64,000 nt of DNA, from contig NZ_JBKOFW010000007.1 of the NCBI RefSeq assembly GCF_046764005.1, forward strand, positions 61,806 through 125,805. The letters run 5' to 3'. Origin of the DNA: Oryzobacter faecalis. GTDB lineage: Bacteria > Actinomycetota > Actinomycetes > Actinomycetales > Dermatophilaceae. Position 1 is the stretch's first letter, and every line of letters starts with the position of its first letter. Both the position numbers and the translations under genes were made by a program. The notes under the pieces are model-generated. The model did no database searches. It was not told the origin of the DNA and saw nothing but the letters and a program-made list of their open reading frames with translations. Shown here piece after piece: positions 34,537 through 44,852 of this stretch.

Positions 34537-34566
34537 GGCGACCGGTCGGGCGCAGGACCGGTCGCC
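34537..34566 (+). terminator. Hairpin terminator after the phosphatase operon
   Basis: GGCGACCGGTC (34537-34547) pairs perfectly with GACCGGTCGCC (34556-34566) around an 8-nt loop, 10 bp after the stop. Confidence 0.75.
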
Positions 34567-34626
34567 GTCCGTGGGAGACTGGTGGGCCAGACCCCGACCG
34601 TTCCGACGCAAGGACCCCACGCACCC

Positions 34627-36479
<1,853 letters not shown>

Positions 36480-36483
<4 letters not shown>

Positions 36484-37682
36484 CCGACCAGGTCCTCGCG
36501 ACCCGGCCGGACCGCCTGCTCCTCCCCGCCTCCGCGCTGCTCTGGGGCGTCCAGTTCGCCTTCCTCAACCCGGCGATCGGGATCATCCTCGTCACGCTCT
36601 ACGACGCGACGCCGGGACAGGTCGGGCTCGCGCTCGCCGCGTACAACGTCAGCGGCTTCCTCTCGACCCTCGTCGTCCCCTCGCGCGCCGACCGGTCGGG
36701 CGACTACCTGCGTCCGATGGTGTGGTGCGGCGTCTTCACCATCCTGCTCGTCTCGGCGCTCGCGCTGGCGACGACCCTGCCGATGGCCGTCGTCGCCCTC
36801 GTAGCCCTGGGCGGTCCGGCGGGGGTCGGCATCGGGCTGCTCTTCGCCCACCAGCGCTCGACGGGCGCGTCGGTCCGCGAGGTGATGCGCGTGCGGGCGG
36901 TGTTCTCCTTCGCGTGGGTCGCCGGGCCGCCGCTCGCGGCCTTCCTCATGGGTCTCCTCGGCGACCGCGCGATCCTCTGGGCCATCGCCGCGGTGGCCGT
37001 GGTGTCGTTCGGCGTGACGACCGCGATGATCCGCGAGCGCACCCGCGCCGGTGAGGCGCGGGCCGCGCGGCCGGCGGCAGGGGAGCCGATGCTCGACGCC
37101 GTCCGGCGCCCGGAGGTCGGAGTGATCCTGGGGACGTTCGTGCTCCTCGGCGCGGCGATGAACGCGGCGGTGTCGGCCACGCCCCTCCTCGTCACCGAGC
37201 GGCTCGGCCTGGACCTCATCTGGGGCGGCGTGGCCCTCGGGACGGCGGCGGCGCTCGAGATCCCGGTCCTCGTCGCGCTGGGCCGGTGGTCGGGGCGCAT
37301 CGGGCCGCGCCGGCTCATCGCGGCCGGTTGCGCCGCAGGCGTGGCGTACTACGCCGCCATGTCGGTGGTTGGCGGACCCGTGGCCCTCGTGGCGGTCCAG
37401 GTGCTCAACGCGCTCTTCGTCGCCATCGCCTCGGGTGTCGGCCTCACGCTCGTGCAGGACGTCGTCGGCCGACCGGGCCTGGCCTCGGGCCTGTTCATGA
37501 ACACCAGCCGCGTGGGGGCCGTCCTGGCGGGGCCGGTCGTGGCCGTCGCCGGCGTCGGGAGCGTCGGCTACGCCGGGGTCTTCGGTGCCTGCGCGGTGCT
37601 CGTGGCCCTCGGCCTCGGCCTGCTCGTCGTGGGCTACGTGCGGCGCGTGCGCTCGGCCACCTCACGCAGCCGCTCGACGTAG
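36480..37682 (+). CDS. MFS transporter, sugar-efflux-like
   Basis: A 400-residue 12-helix major facilitator protein with a SetA-like flavour (LYDATPGQVGLALAAYNVSGF; GLFMNTSRVGAVLAGP). The family exports sugars or drugs; substrate unknown. The GTG start overlaps the lepA stop (GTGA), so it may be translated from the lepA mRNA. The 3' end overlaps the remnant of a convergent DinB-family gene. Confidence 0.85.
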
Positions 37683-37913
37683 GCGGTCCACCACGACGCC
37701 TCGACGTCACGCGGTGACGCGGCGGTAGAGGTCGAGGACCTCCTCGGGGGACTCGTCGGCGGTGGCCCACATGTCGGCGTTCGGCTCGGCGTCCTCGGTC
37801 CAGGACGCCATCGGCTCGGGCCAGGTGCGGCCGAGGCAGGCGCCGAAGTACCCGGCCTCGACGCCGGCGAGGTGCTTGACGACGCCGAGCAGGTTCGTGC
37901 CCGTGGGGGTCGA
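37634..37913 (-). pseudogene. DinB-superfamily (DUF664-like) gene remnant
   Basis: Two pieces of a DinB-fold protein lie in different frames. Piece one (37913-37707, 68 codons) reads STPTGTNLLGVVKHLAGVEAG...EPNADMWATADES...LYRRVTA and stops at TGA. Piece two (37708-37634) shifts frame and reads DVEASWWTAYVERLREVAER, the usual C-terminus of the family. The N-terminal ~35-40 residues and a middle stretch expected between the pieces (roughly 40-50 residues) are missing, so at least two deletions are implied. No function is expected. Confidence 0.75.
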
Positions 37914-38020
37914 CCCTAGGCGGGGACGGTGGACTCCTCCACGGGCCGGGCGGTGAGCGGCCCGTCGGCGAAGAGCTCGGGACGGGTCGCGAGGGCGAGG
38001 AGGTCGAGCAGGTCGCGGGG

Positions 38021-38500
38021 CTAGACGTCGTCGTCGGTGGCCGCCAGGTCCTCGCGCTCCCACCACCGGATGTCGGCGACGGTCAGCTGCTCCTCCGCGG
38101 TGTGCCCGGAGGTGTCGACCTCGAACGCCGGCACCCGCACGGCGAGGAAGACCTCGGTCTGGTGCACGACCTTGTCGCTGTACCCGTGGACCACCTCGCG
38201 CACGAGGAAGGGGCCGACGAGGTCGTCCTCGGTGACGACGAGGCCGGTCTCCTCCCTCAGCTCGCGCACCGCCGCCTCGCGGTCGCCCTCGCCGGGGTCG
38301 ACGCCGCCACCCGGGGTGACCCACCAGTGCAGCACGGGGTCCAGGCCGAGGTCGCTGTCCTGCAGGAGGAGCACGCGGTCGGCCTCGTCGAGGAGGAGGA
38401 CGCGCACCGCGCGCCGCTCCTCGTGCGGGCGGTCCCCGGCCGCGGGCACGACGGACCCCGGCCGGCCGGGGAGCGGGTGGGACGGCGAGGCGGAGGTCAC
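38021..38500 (-). CDS. Nudix hydrolase, apparently truncated by an in-frame TAG
   Basis: A 159-residue Nudix protein with a complete Nudix box (GGVDPGE...REL.EETGL within residues ~65-87), so catalysis on nucleoside-diphosphate-linked substrates is possible. The frame continues past TAG (38023-38021) for 34 more codons (PRDLLDLLALATRPELFADG...) to TAG at 37916. Relatives commonly have WPRDL at this point, so TGG has probably become TAG. It may be a shortened active enzyme, a pseudogene, or a sequencing error. GTG start is supported by a -10 box 6 nt upstream. Confidence 0.8.
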   Translation of the reverse strand: MTSASPSHPLPGRPGSVVPAAGDRPHEERRAVRVLLLDEADRVLLLQDSDLGLDPVLHWWVTPGGGVDPGEGDREAAVRELREETGLVVTEDDLVGPFLVREVVHGYSDKVVHQTEVFLAVRVPAFEVDTSGHTAEEQLTVADIRWWEREDLAATDDDV

Positions 38501-38506
38501 CGGGCG

Positions 38507-38512
38507 ACCCTA
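38507..38512 (-). promoter_or_regulatory. Leaderless -10 box for the Nudix gene
   Basis: TAGGGT on the minus strand, 6 nt before the GTG at 38500. Confidence 0.5.
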
Positions 38513-38525
38513 GCCAGCCCGCGGC

Positions 38526-38541
38526 TACCCATGGGTAACAT
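38526..38541 (+). promoter_or_regulatory. Palindrome overlapping the leaderless promoter of the DUF4442 gene
   Basis: TACCCATGGGTA (38526-38537) is a perfect 12-bp palindrome. Its right end overlaps TAACAT (38536-38541), the -10 box that sits 6 nt before the GTG at 38548. The overlap suggests an operator, but no cognate regulator is known. Confidence 0.5.
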
Positions 38542-38547
38542 GGGGTC

Positions 38548-39012
38548 GTGACCCAGACCTACGAGCTCTACCGGCGGCTCGCCGCGCGCCCGCTCGGCCG
38601 GACCGCGTTCTCCGCCCTGTTCGCCCTCAAGGCGCCGTACTTCCGGACGGTCCGCCCGCGGGTCCGCGAGGTCCGCCCGCACCACGCGGAGCTGACGGTC
38701 GGCAAGCGCTGGGGGGTGCAGAACCACATCGGCACCGTGCACGCCATCGCGGTGTGCAACGGCCTCGAGGCCGCGATGGGCCTGCTCGCCGAGGCCACGA
38801 CCCCGCCCGGCCGCCGCTGGATCCCCAAGGGGATGACCGTCTCCTACCTCGCGAAGTCGACGACCGACCTGCTGTGCGTCGCCGACACCGACGAGGCCGA
38901 CTGGGCCGAGGTGGGCGACGTGCCGGTGCGGGTCAGGGCCGTCCGCACCGACGGCACCGTCGTCGTCGAGGGCGTCATCACCATCTACGTCAGCGAGGCG
39001 CCCCGGCGCTGA
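38548..39012 (+). CDS. DUF4442 hot-dog-fold protein
   Basis: A 154-residue hot-dog-fold protein of the thioesterase superfamily (DUF4442 type): RVREVRPHHAELTVGKRWGVQNHIGTVHAIAVCNGLEAAMG, then KGMTVSYLAKSTTDL. Members may hydrolyse or bind acyl-CoA; the substrate is unknown. Leaderless start at GTG 38548. The 3' end overlaps the convergent TetR gene by 23 bp. Confidence 0.85.
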   Translation: MTQTYELYRRLAARPLGRTAFSALFALKAPYFRTVRPRVREVRPHHAELTVGKRWGVQNHIGTVHAIAVCNGLEAAMGLLAEATTPPGRRWIPKGMTVSYLAKSTTDLLCVADTDEADWAEVGDVPVRVRAVRTDGTVVVEGVITIYVSEAPRR

Positions 39013-39610
39013 CGAGGTCGTCCACGGCGGACAGCACCACGTGCAGGGACAGCTCGAAGGCCCGGTCGTCCACCGCGTCGGTGTCGGTCACCGCCGTCAC
39101 CCTGGCGAGGTGGGGGTGGGCCGCCACGAGGTCGCGGGGCGTCGAGCGCACGTCCTCGGCGAGCGACTCGCCCGCGGCACCGAGGACGACGTAGTCCAGG
39201 GCCGCCATGACGGGCATGACGTCGGCCTCGGCCACGCCGCGGCGCAGCAGGTGCGCCGCGAGGGCGTCGTAGACGACGAGCGCCGTGGGCGCGGTGAGGG
39301 CGCGCCGGCTCACGAGGTCGGCCGCGGCGGGGTGGGCGCGGTAGGCCGCCCGGTAGGACCGGGCGAACGCCTCCAGCCCGGACCGGTCGTCGGCGTCGAG
39401 GGGCGCGAGGTCGATGGCGTCGTTGACGCTGTCCTGCATCCCGTCGACGAGGTCGTCGAGGCCGCGGACGTGGTGGTAGAGCGAGGCCGCCTGGACTCCC
39501 AGGCGGGCGGCCAGCCCGCGCATCGTCAGGCCGGGGGCCCCGCGCTCGTCGAGGAGAGCCAGTGCGGCGGCGACGATGCGCTCGCGGCTGAGGTCGGCGG
39601 GTCGTCCCAC
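38990..39610 (-). CDS. TetR-family transcriptional regulator
   Basis: A 206-residue repressor. N-terminal HTH: RERIVAAALALLDERG...MRGLAARLGVQAASLYHHV. The C-terminal ligand-binding domain (GLEAFARSYRAAYRAHPAAADLV) is TetR_C-like. GTG start with GAGAGGAG upstream, so this gene has a leader. It diverges from the amidohydrolase, and two matching palindromes lie between them, so it probably represses both itself and the amidohydrolase-permease pair. Confidence 0.92.
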   Translation of the reverse strand: MGRPADLSRERIVAAALALLDERGAPGLTMRGLAARLGVQAASLYHHVRGLDDLVDGMQDSVNDAIDLAPLDADDRSGLEAFARSYRAAYRAHPAAADLVSRRALTAPTALVVYDALAAHLLRRGVAEADVMPVMAALDYVVLGAAGESLAEDVRSTPRDLVAAHPHLARVTAVTDTDAVDDRAFELSLHVVLSAVDDLVSAGAPR

Positions 39611-39658
39611 GGTGCGCTCCTCTCGACGGTGCCGGCGGACGGGGTCTTGTCAGCGCTG

Positions 39659-39673
39659 CCTAACGCCGTTAGG
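39659..39673. promoter_or_regulatory. TetR operator 1
   Basis: CCTAACGCCGTTAGG, a perfect 15-bp palindrome around a central base, 48 bp upstream of the tetR start. Confidence 0.8.
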
Positions 39674-39680
39674 TTACCGC

Positions 39681-39695
39681 CCTAACACCGTTAGT
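39681..39695. promoter_or_regulatory. TetR operator 2
   Basis: CCTAACACCGTTAGT shares the CTAAC-N3-GTTAG core with operator 1. Centres are 22 bp apart, about two helical turns, which would allow cooperative binding on one DNA face. Confidence 0.8.
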
Positions 39696-39736
39696 CCGCA
39701 CTGTCGCGGACCCGACCCGCCGGAGGGCCACCGCCG

Positions 39737-41359
39737 ATGACGAGCGCCACGACCGTCTTCACCGGCCGCGCCTGGTGCCCCGTCCAGGGCGACCTGGACG
39801 CGGTGGCGGTGCGCGACGGGCGGGTCGTGGCGGTCGGTGCCGAGGCCCGCGCCCACCTCGCCGGGGACGCCGCCCGCGAGGTGGAGGTGGGCGACGGCAT
39901 CGTGCTGCCCGCCTTCGCCGACGGCCACGCCCACCCGCTGTTCGGGGGGCTGGAGGCCGAGGGGCCGCAGGTGCGCCGGCAGGACTCCGTCGAGGGGATC
40001 GTCGCCGAGGTGGCCCGCTGGGCGGCCGAGCACCCGGACGAGCCCTGGGTGCTCGGTGCGTCCTACGACTCCTCGCTCGCCCCCGAGGGCCTGTTCGACG
40101 CGCACTGGCTGGACGCCGCGGTGCCGGACCGTCCGGTGGTGCTGCGGGCCTGGGACTACCACACGGTGTGGGTGAACTCCGTGGCGCTGGAGCGGGCCGG
40201 TCTGGACGCCGACACCCCGGACCCGGTGCTCGGCGAGGTACCGCGCCGCGAGGACGGCAGCCCGCTCGGCACGCTGCGCGAGTGGGGGGCGGTCGACCTC
40301 GTCATGGAGCACGTCGCGCCGCGACCGCTCGAGGTCCGCGTGCGCGCCGTCGAGCGGGCCACGCGGCACCTCGCCGGGCTCGGCATCACCTGGGTGCAGG
40401 ACGCGTGGGCCGAGGCCGCCGACGTCGAGGCATGGCTCGCGGCGTCCGAGCAGCGGCGGCTGCACTGCGCCGTGAACCTCGCCCTGTACGCCGACCCGCG
40501 CCGGGGGCTGGGCCAGGTCGAGCAGCTCGTCGCCCTGCGCAGGCGGGTGCGGGCCCACGGCGACCCGCTGCTCACCGCCGAGACCGTCAAGCTCTTCGCC
40601 GACGGCGTCGTCGAGAACGCCACGGCCGCCCTGCTGGAGCCGTACACGGGCCCCGAGTGCGCGCACACCGGCATGCTCGTGTGGGAGCCGGACGCCCTCG
40701 CGGAGGTCGTCACCGCCGTCGACGCCGTCGGCTTCCAGCCCCACCTGCACACGATCGGCGACCGTGCCGTGCGGGCCGCGCTCGACGCCGTCGAGGCGGC
40801 GGTGCGCGCGAACGGCGCCCGGGACGACCGCCGCCCGGTGCTCGCCCACGTGCAGCTCATCGCCGAGGAGGACCGGCCCCGCCTGGTCGACCTCGGCGTC
40901 GTCGCCAACGCCGAGCCGCTGTGGGCCCAGCTCGACGCGCTGATGGAGGTGCTCACCGCCCCGCGCCTGGGGGAGCCCCGTTCCTCGCAGCAGTACCCGT
41001 GGGCGACGCTCAGCGCACTGGGCGCCCGGCTCAGCTTCGGCTCGGACTGGCCGGTCAGCTCGGCCGACCCGCTGGAGGGCATCGCCGTCGCCTGCTCGCG
41101 CCAGACCGAGCACCGCCTGCCCGCGGGCGGCTGGACCCCGCACGAGCGGCTCTCCCTCGAGGCCGCCCTGAGGGCGTACACCGCCGGCACGGCCCACCAG
41201 GCCGGCCGCGCAGCCGGGACCCTGCGCCCCGGCGACGACGCCGACCTCGTGCGGCTCGACCGCGACCCGTTCACCCTGGCCGCGCCGCGCGACCTCGACA
41301 CCGTGCGCGTGACGCACACCTGGCTCAGGGGCCGCCTCGCGCACGGCCCCACGCCCTGA
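39737..41359 (+). CDS. YtcJ-type metal-dependent amidohydrolase
   Basis: A 540-residue amidohydrolase of the YtcJ/COG1574 group. Metal-ligand motifs: FADGHAHP, ETVKLFADGVVENATAALLEPY, HLHTIGDRAV, and FGSDWPVSSADPL. Family members hydrolyse N-substituted formamides or amides; the true substrate is unknown. GAGG lies 12 nt before the ATG. It is divergent from tetR and 30 bp upstream of the amino-acid permease gene, so the two are probably co-expressed to import and break down one compound. Confidence 0.88.
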   Translation: MTSATTVFTGRAWCPVQGDLDAVAVRDGRVVAVGAEARAHLAGDAAREVEVGDGIVLPAFADGHAHPLFGGLEAEGPQVRRQDSVEGIVAEVARWAAEHPDEPWVLGASYDSSLAPEGLFDAHWLDAAVPDRPVVLRAWDYHTVWVNSVALERAGLDADTPDPVLGEVPRREDGSPLGTLREWGAVDLVMEHVAPRPLEVRVRAVERATRHLAGLGITWVQDAWAEAADVEAWLAASEQRRLHCAVNLALYADPRRGLGQVEQLVALRRRVRAHGDPLLTAETVKLFADGVVENATAALLEPYTGPECAHTGMLVWEPDALAEVVTAVDAVGFQPHLHTIGDRAVRAALDAVEAAVRANGARDDRRPVLAHVQLIAEEDRPRLVDLGVVANAEPLWAQLDALMEVLTAPRLGEPRSSQQYPWATLSALGARLSFGSDWPVSSADPLEGIAVACSRQTEHRLPAGGWTPHERLSLEAALRAYTAGTAHQAGRAAGTLRPGDDADLVRLDRDPFTLAAPRDLDTVRVTHTWLRGRLAHGPTP

Positions 41360-41389
41360 GACCCCTTCCGACGACCGAGAGGACGCGCC

Positions 41390-42787
41390 GTGGCCACGAC
41401 CACCCCAGCCACCGACCCCACCGCCGGCGACCCCACCGCCACCGACCACACCGCCCTGCGCCGCGCCCTCGGCCTCGGCGGGCTGACGCTGTTCGGCCTG
41501 GCCTACCTCGTCCCGCTCACGGTGTTCACGACGTACGGCATCGTCACCGAGACGACGGGTGGCCGGGTGGCGCTCGCCTACCTGTTCACGCTCGCCGCGA
41601 TGGCGGTGACGGCCGTGTCCTACGCGCGGATGGTCCGCGCCCACCCGGTCGCCGGGTCGGCCTACACGTACACCCGCCGCACGTTCGGCGCCCCGGCGGG
41701 CTTTCTCACCGGCTGGGCCCTGCTGCTCGACTACCTGTTCCTGCCGATGATCAACCACCTCGTCATCGGCATCTACCTCAATGCCGCCGTGCCGGGCGTG
41801 CCGCTGTGGGCGTGGGTGCTCGTGTCCCTGGCCCTCGTCACCGTGCTCAACCTCCTCGGCATCACCTCGATCGCCCGGGCGAGCACCGTCATCGTCGCGG
41901 CGCAGGTGGTCTTCGTCGTCGTCTTCGTCCTGCTGGCGGTCCGCGGGCTCGCCGGAGCGGACGTCTCCCTCGCCGCGCCGTTCGCCGGTGACGGCTCGGT
42001 CGCCGGGCTCGCCCCGGTGCTCGCGGGCGCGGCGGTGCTGTGCCTGTCCTTCCTCGGCTTCGACGCCGTGTCGACGATGGCGGAGGAGGCGCGCCGGCCG
42101 CGCGTCGACATCCCGCGCGCGATCCTGCTCGTCACCGTGCTCGGCGGTGTGCTCTTCGTCCTCCTGTCGTGGCTCGCGCAGGTGGCCGTGCCCGCGACGA
42201 CGTTCCCGGACGCGGACGCGGCGGCGGTGGACGTCATGACCGAGGTGGGCGGGACCGGCCTGTCGGCGTTCTTCACCGCCGCCTACGTCGCCGGTGCGTT
42301 CGGCTCGGCGCTGACCTCCCAGGCCTCGGTGTGCCGGATCCTGTTCTCCATGGGCCGCGACGGCGTGCTGCCGCGCGTGCTCGGTCGCGTCTGGGAGCGG
42401 CGGCGCACCCCCGCGGTGTCGGTGCTCGTCGTCACGGTCGCGAGCCTGCTCGTCCTCGTCCTCGACCTGGCGACCCTCGCCTCCCTCATCAGCTTCGGCG
42501 CGCTCATCGCCTTCACCGCCGTCAACGTCGCGGTGGTCAAGCACTACTGGGTCGACGAGAAGGAGCGCGGACCCCGGGCGGTGCTGCTCTCGCTGGTCCT
42601 GCCGCTGGTGGGCGTGGCACTGACGGTGTGGCTGTGGACCTCGCTCTCGGGGGCCACGCTCCTCGTCGGCCTGGCCTGGCTCGCCGTCGGTGCCCTGTGG
42701 CTGCTCTGGGTGAGCCGCGGCTTCCGGCGCCCGCTGCCCGAGTCCTCGATGGACGAGCACGCGGTGCGGGAGGACGTCAGCGCGTGA
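41390..42787 (+). CDS. APC-superfamily amino acid permease
   Basis: A 465-residue permease with about 12 membrane segments: GLTLFGLAYLVPLTVFTTYG, ARMVRAHPVAGSAYTYTRR (the conserved P-hAGS-Y loop) and CLSFLGFDAVSTMAEEARRP, all typical of amino acid/polyamine antiporter family members. GAGAGGA precedes the GTG start. Likely imports the substrate of the neighbouring amidohydrolase or its product. The 3' end overlaps the convergent phosphatase by 11 bp. Confidence 0.9.
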   Translation: MATTTPATDPTAGDPTATDHTALRRALGLGGLTLFGLAYLVPLTVFTTYGIVTETTGGRVALAYLFTLAAMAVTAVSYARMVRAHPVAGSAYTYTRRTFGAPAGFLTGWALLLDYLFLPMINHLVIGIYLNAAVPGVPLWAWVLVSLALVTVLNLLGITSIARASTVIVAAQVVFVVVFVLLAVRGLAGADVSLAAPFAGDGSVAGLAPVLAGAAVLCLSFLGFDAVSTMAEEARRPRVDIPRAILLVTVLGGVLFVLLSWLAQVAVPATTFPDADAAAVDVMTEVGGTGLSAFFTAAYVAGAFGSALTSQASVCRILFSMGRDGVLPRVLGRVWERRRTPAVSVLVVTVASLLVLVLDLATLASLISFGALIAFTAVNVAVVKHYWVDEKERGPRAVLLSLVLPLVGVALTVWLWTSLSGATLLVGLAWLAVGALWLLWVSRGFRRPLPESSMDEHAVREDVSA

Positions 42788-43556
42788 GCCGCTCGCGCAG
42801 GCGCTCGACGTCGGCGTCGGACCAGCCCTGCTCGCGCAGGAAGCCCGCCGCGCCGCCCCAGCGCTCGTCGACGGCGCGCAGGATCGCCTCGATCGCCTCC
42901 GCCCGGGGGAGCTGGTCCTCCGGCTTCTGCCTGGCCAGCGCCTCGCCGTAGGACTCGCGCACGCTGAGCCGGTCGATGATCCGCTCGAGCCGTTCGGCGG
43001 TGAGGACGTAGTCGGCGACGATCTCCTCGCGCGGCACCCCCGCGACGTCCAGCGCCAGCGCCACGACGGTGCCGGTGCGGTCCTTGCCCGCTGCGCAGTG
43101 CACGACGACGGCGCCGTCGGCCGCGGCCACGACCTCGAGCGCCGCGGAGACCGCCTCGGGGCGGCGGGCGAGGTAGCGCAGGTAGTGGTCGGCCCAGAAC
43201 GCGGCGTCGCGCACCGGGTCGTCGTCACGCCACGGCAGGGCGCGGGCGCCGACCTCATCGGTCGACTCGCTCGGCCGCCGCTCCTCGATGAGGGAGTGGT
43301 GGTGGTGGGTCAGGGCCTCCACGCGCCGCAGCGGCCCCGGGCCCTCGAGGTGCAGCTCGGTCTCGGTGCGCAGGTCGACGACGTCGGTGACGCCGAGCTC
43401 GTCGACGAGGCGGGTGACGTCGGCCTCGGTGAGGTCCTGGAGGTTGTCGGACCGGATGAGCCGCCCGGTCGCCACGACGCCGCCGTCGGCCGTCGGCAGG
43501 CCGCCGAGGTCGCGCATGTTGACGAGGCCGTCGAGCTCGATCCAGCGGTCGGTCAC
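42777..43556 (-). CDS. Tyrosine-protein phosphatase (PtpB/Siw14-like)
   Basis: A 259-residue dual-specificity-type phosphatase. The P-loop is HCAAGKDRTG with nucleophile Cys154 and Arg160. The N-terminus LDGLVNMRDLGGLPTADGG is the hallmark of the mycobacterial PtpB-like family, whose members act on phosphotyrosine, phosphoserine or phosphoinositides. No signal peptide. A TACGAT box 6 nt before the GTG gives its own promoter. Confidence 0.9.
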   Translation of the reverse strand: MTDRWIELDGLVNMRDLGGLPTADGGVVATGRLIRSDNLQDLTEADVTRLVDELGVTDVVDLRTETELHLEGPGPLRRVEALTHHHHSLIEERRPSESTDEVGARALPWRDDDPVRDAAFWADHYLRYLARRPEAVSAALEVVAAADGAVVVHCAAGKDRTGTVVALALDVAGVPREEIVADYVLTAERLERIIDRLSVRESYGEALARQKPEDQLPRAEAIEAILRAVDERWGGAAGFLREQGWSDADVERLRERLTR

Positions 43557-43562
43557 CCCGTC

Positions 43563-43568
43563 ATCGTA
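43563..43568 (-). promoter_or_regulatory. Leaderless -10 box for the phosphatase
   Basis: TACGAT on the minus strand, 6 nt before the GTG at 43556. Confidence 0.55.
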
Positions 43569-43627
43569 GGTCGGCGGCGGGACGGGTCGATGACGGGCTG
43601 GTGACCGCCCGGGGGAGAATGGGCGTC

Positions 43628-44848
43628 GTGCCCCGACTGCCCGACGGCGACCCCGCGCCCGCGTCCGGTGAGCTGCCCGCCGAGGCGCTCGCCGGTCTCG
43701 GGGGTGCGCGGCTGGGCGTCTACCTCCACGTGCCGTTCTGCTCGGTCCGGTGCGGGTACTGCGACTTCAACACCTACACCCTCGGTGAGCTGGGACCCGG
43801 TGCCTCGACCGACGACTTCGCCTCGACCGCCCTCACCGAGCTCGACCTCGCCGCCCGTGTCCTCGGCCCGGGCGCGGGCCCGGTCCACACCGTCTTCGTC
43901 GGCGGCGGCACCCCCACCCTCCTGCCGGCCGGGGACCTCGTCCGCCTCGTCGAAGGGGTCCGCGACCGGTTCGGCCTCGTCGACGACGCCGAGGTCACCA
44001 CGGAGGCCAACCCCGACTCGGTCACCGCGGCCGACCTCGGGACCCTGGCGGCCGGCGGGTTCACGCGGGTCAGCATCGGGATGCAGTCGGTCGTCCCGCA
44101 CGTCCTGCGCACCCTCGACCGCACCCACGACCCGGCGCGGGTCGCGGTGGCCGTCGAGGGGGCCCGGGCGGCCGGCCTCGCGACGAGCGTCGACCTCATC
44201 TACGGGACGCCGGGGGAGTCGCTGGACGACTGGCGCGCCAGCCTCGAGGCGGCCGTGGCGCTGCAGCCCGACCACGTCTCGGCCTACGCCCTCGTCGTCG
44301 AGGAGGGCACCCGGATGGCCGCCCAAGTGCGCCGGGGTGAGCTGCCGGTGCCGGACGGCGACGACGAGGCCGACAAGTACGAGCTCGCCGACGAGGTGCT
44401 CGGCGCCGCCGGGTACGACTGGTACGAGGTGAGCAACTGGGCCCGCGACGACTCCGCCCGCTGCCGGCACAACGAGGGCTACTGGCGCGGCGACCCGTGG
44501 TGGGGCGTCGGCCCGGGCGCGCACAGCCACGTCGGCGGTGTGCGCTGGTGGAACGTCAAGCACCCCCGCACCTACGCGGCGGCGCTCGCCGAGGGCCGGT
44601 CCCCGGCCGCCGGCCGCGAGACGCTCACCGGCGAGCAGCGCCACGACGAGGACGTCCTGCTCGGGGTACGCCTGCGCGAGGGCCTGCCGCTCGACGTCCT
44701 CGACGGCGACGGCCGCACGGCCGTCGCCGGCCTCGTCGGTGACGGGCTGGTCGACGGCCGTGCGGCCGTTCGCGACCGGAGGGTCGTCCTCACGCGCCGG
44801 GGCCGGCTGCTCGCCGACGCCGTGGTGCGACGCCTCCTCGGGGTCTAG
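43628..44848 (+). CDS. hemW: HemW-like heme chaperone (radical SAM)
   Basis: A 406-residue radical-SAM protein related to coproporphyrinogen III oxidase but now known as a heme chaperone. Cluster motif CSVRCGYC (Cys38, 42, 45), then FVGGGTPTLL, IGMQS and DLIYGTPGES. The GTG at 43628 gives the family N-terminus PRLPDGDPAP and has a GGGGGAGA stretch 9 nt upstream; GTG 43601 and ATG 43619 are alternatives. Its position between lepA and hrcA is conserved in actinobacteria, here with unrelated genes inserted. Confidence 0.94.
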   Translation: MPRLPDGDPAPASGELPAEALAGLGGARLGVYLHVPFCSVRCGYCDFNTYTLGELGPGASTDDFASTALTELDLAARVLGPGAGPVHTVFVGGGTPTLLPAGDLVRLVEGVRDRFGLVDDAEVTTEANPDSVTAADLGTLAAGGFTRVSIGMQSVVPHVLRTLDRTHDPARVAVAVEGARAAGLATSVDLIYGTPGESLDDWRASLEAAVALQPDHVSAYALVVEEGTRMAAQVRRGELPVPDGDDEADKYELADEVLGAAGYDWYEVSNWARDDSARCRHNEGYWRGDPWWGVGPGAHSHVGGVRWWNVKHPRTYAAALAEGRSPAAGRETLTGEQRHDEDVLLGVRLREGLPLDVLDGDGRTAVAGLVGDGLVDGRAAVRDRRVVLTRRGRLLADAVVRRLLGV

Positions 44849-44852
44849 CGGG

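Noticed and set aside
39659..39695. TTAGGTTACC-like stretch resembling an iron box
   Set aside because: The symmetry is that of two CTAAC-N3-GTTAG palindromes, fitting the adjacent TetR; the 19-bp DtxR symmetry is absent.
39674..43258. 1194-codon open frame on the minus strand
   Set aside because: It lies opposite the amidohydrolase, permease and phosphatase genes, is Arg/Gly/Glu-rich low-complexity, and crosses the TetR operator region; a typical GC-rich shadow frame.
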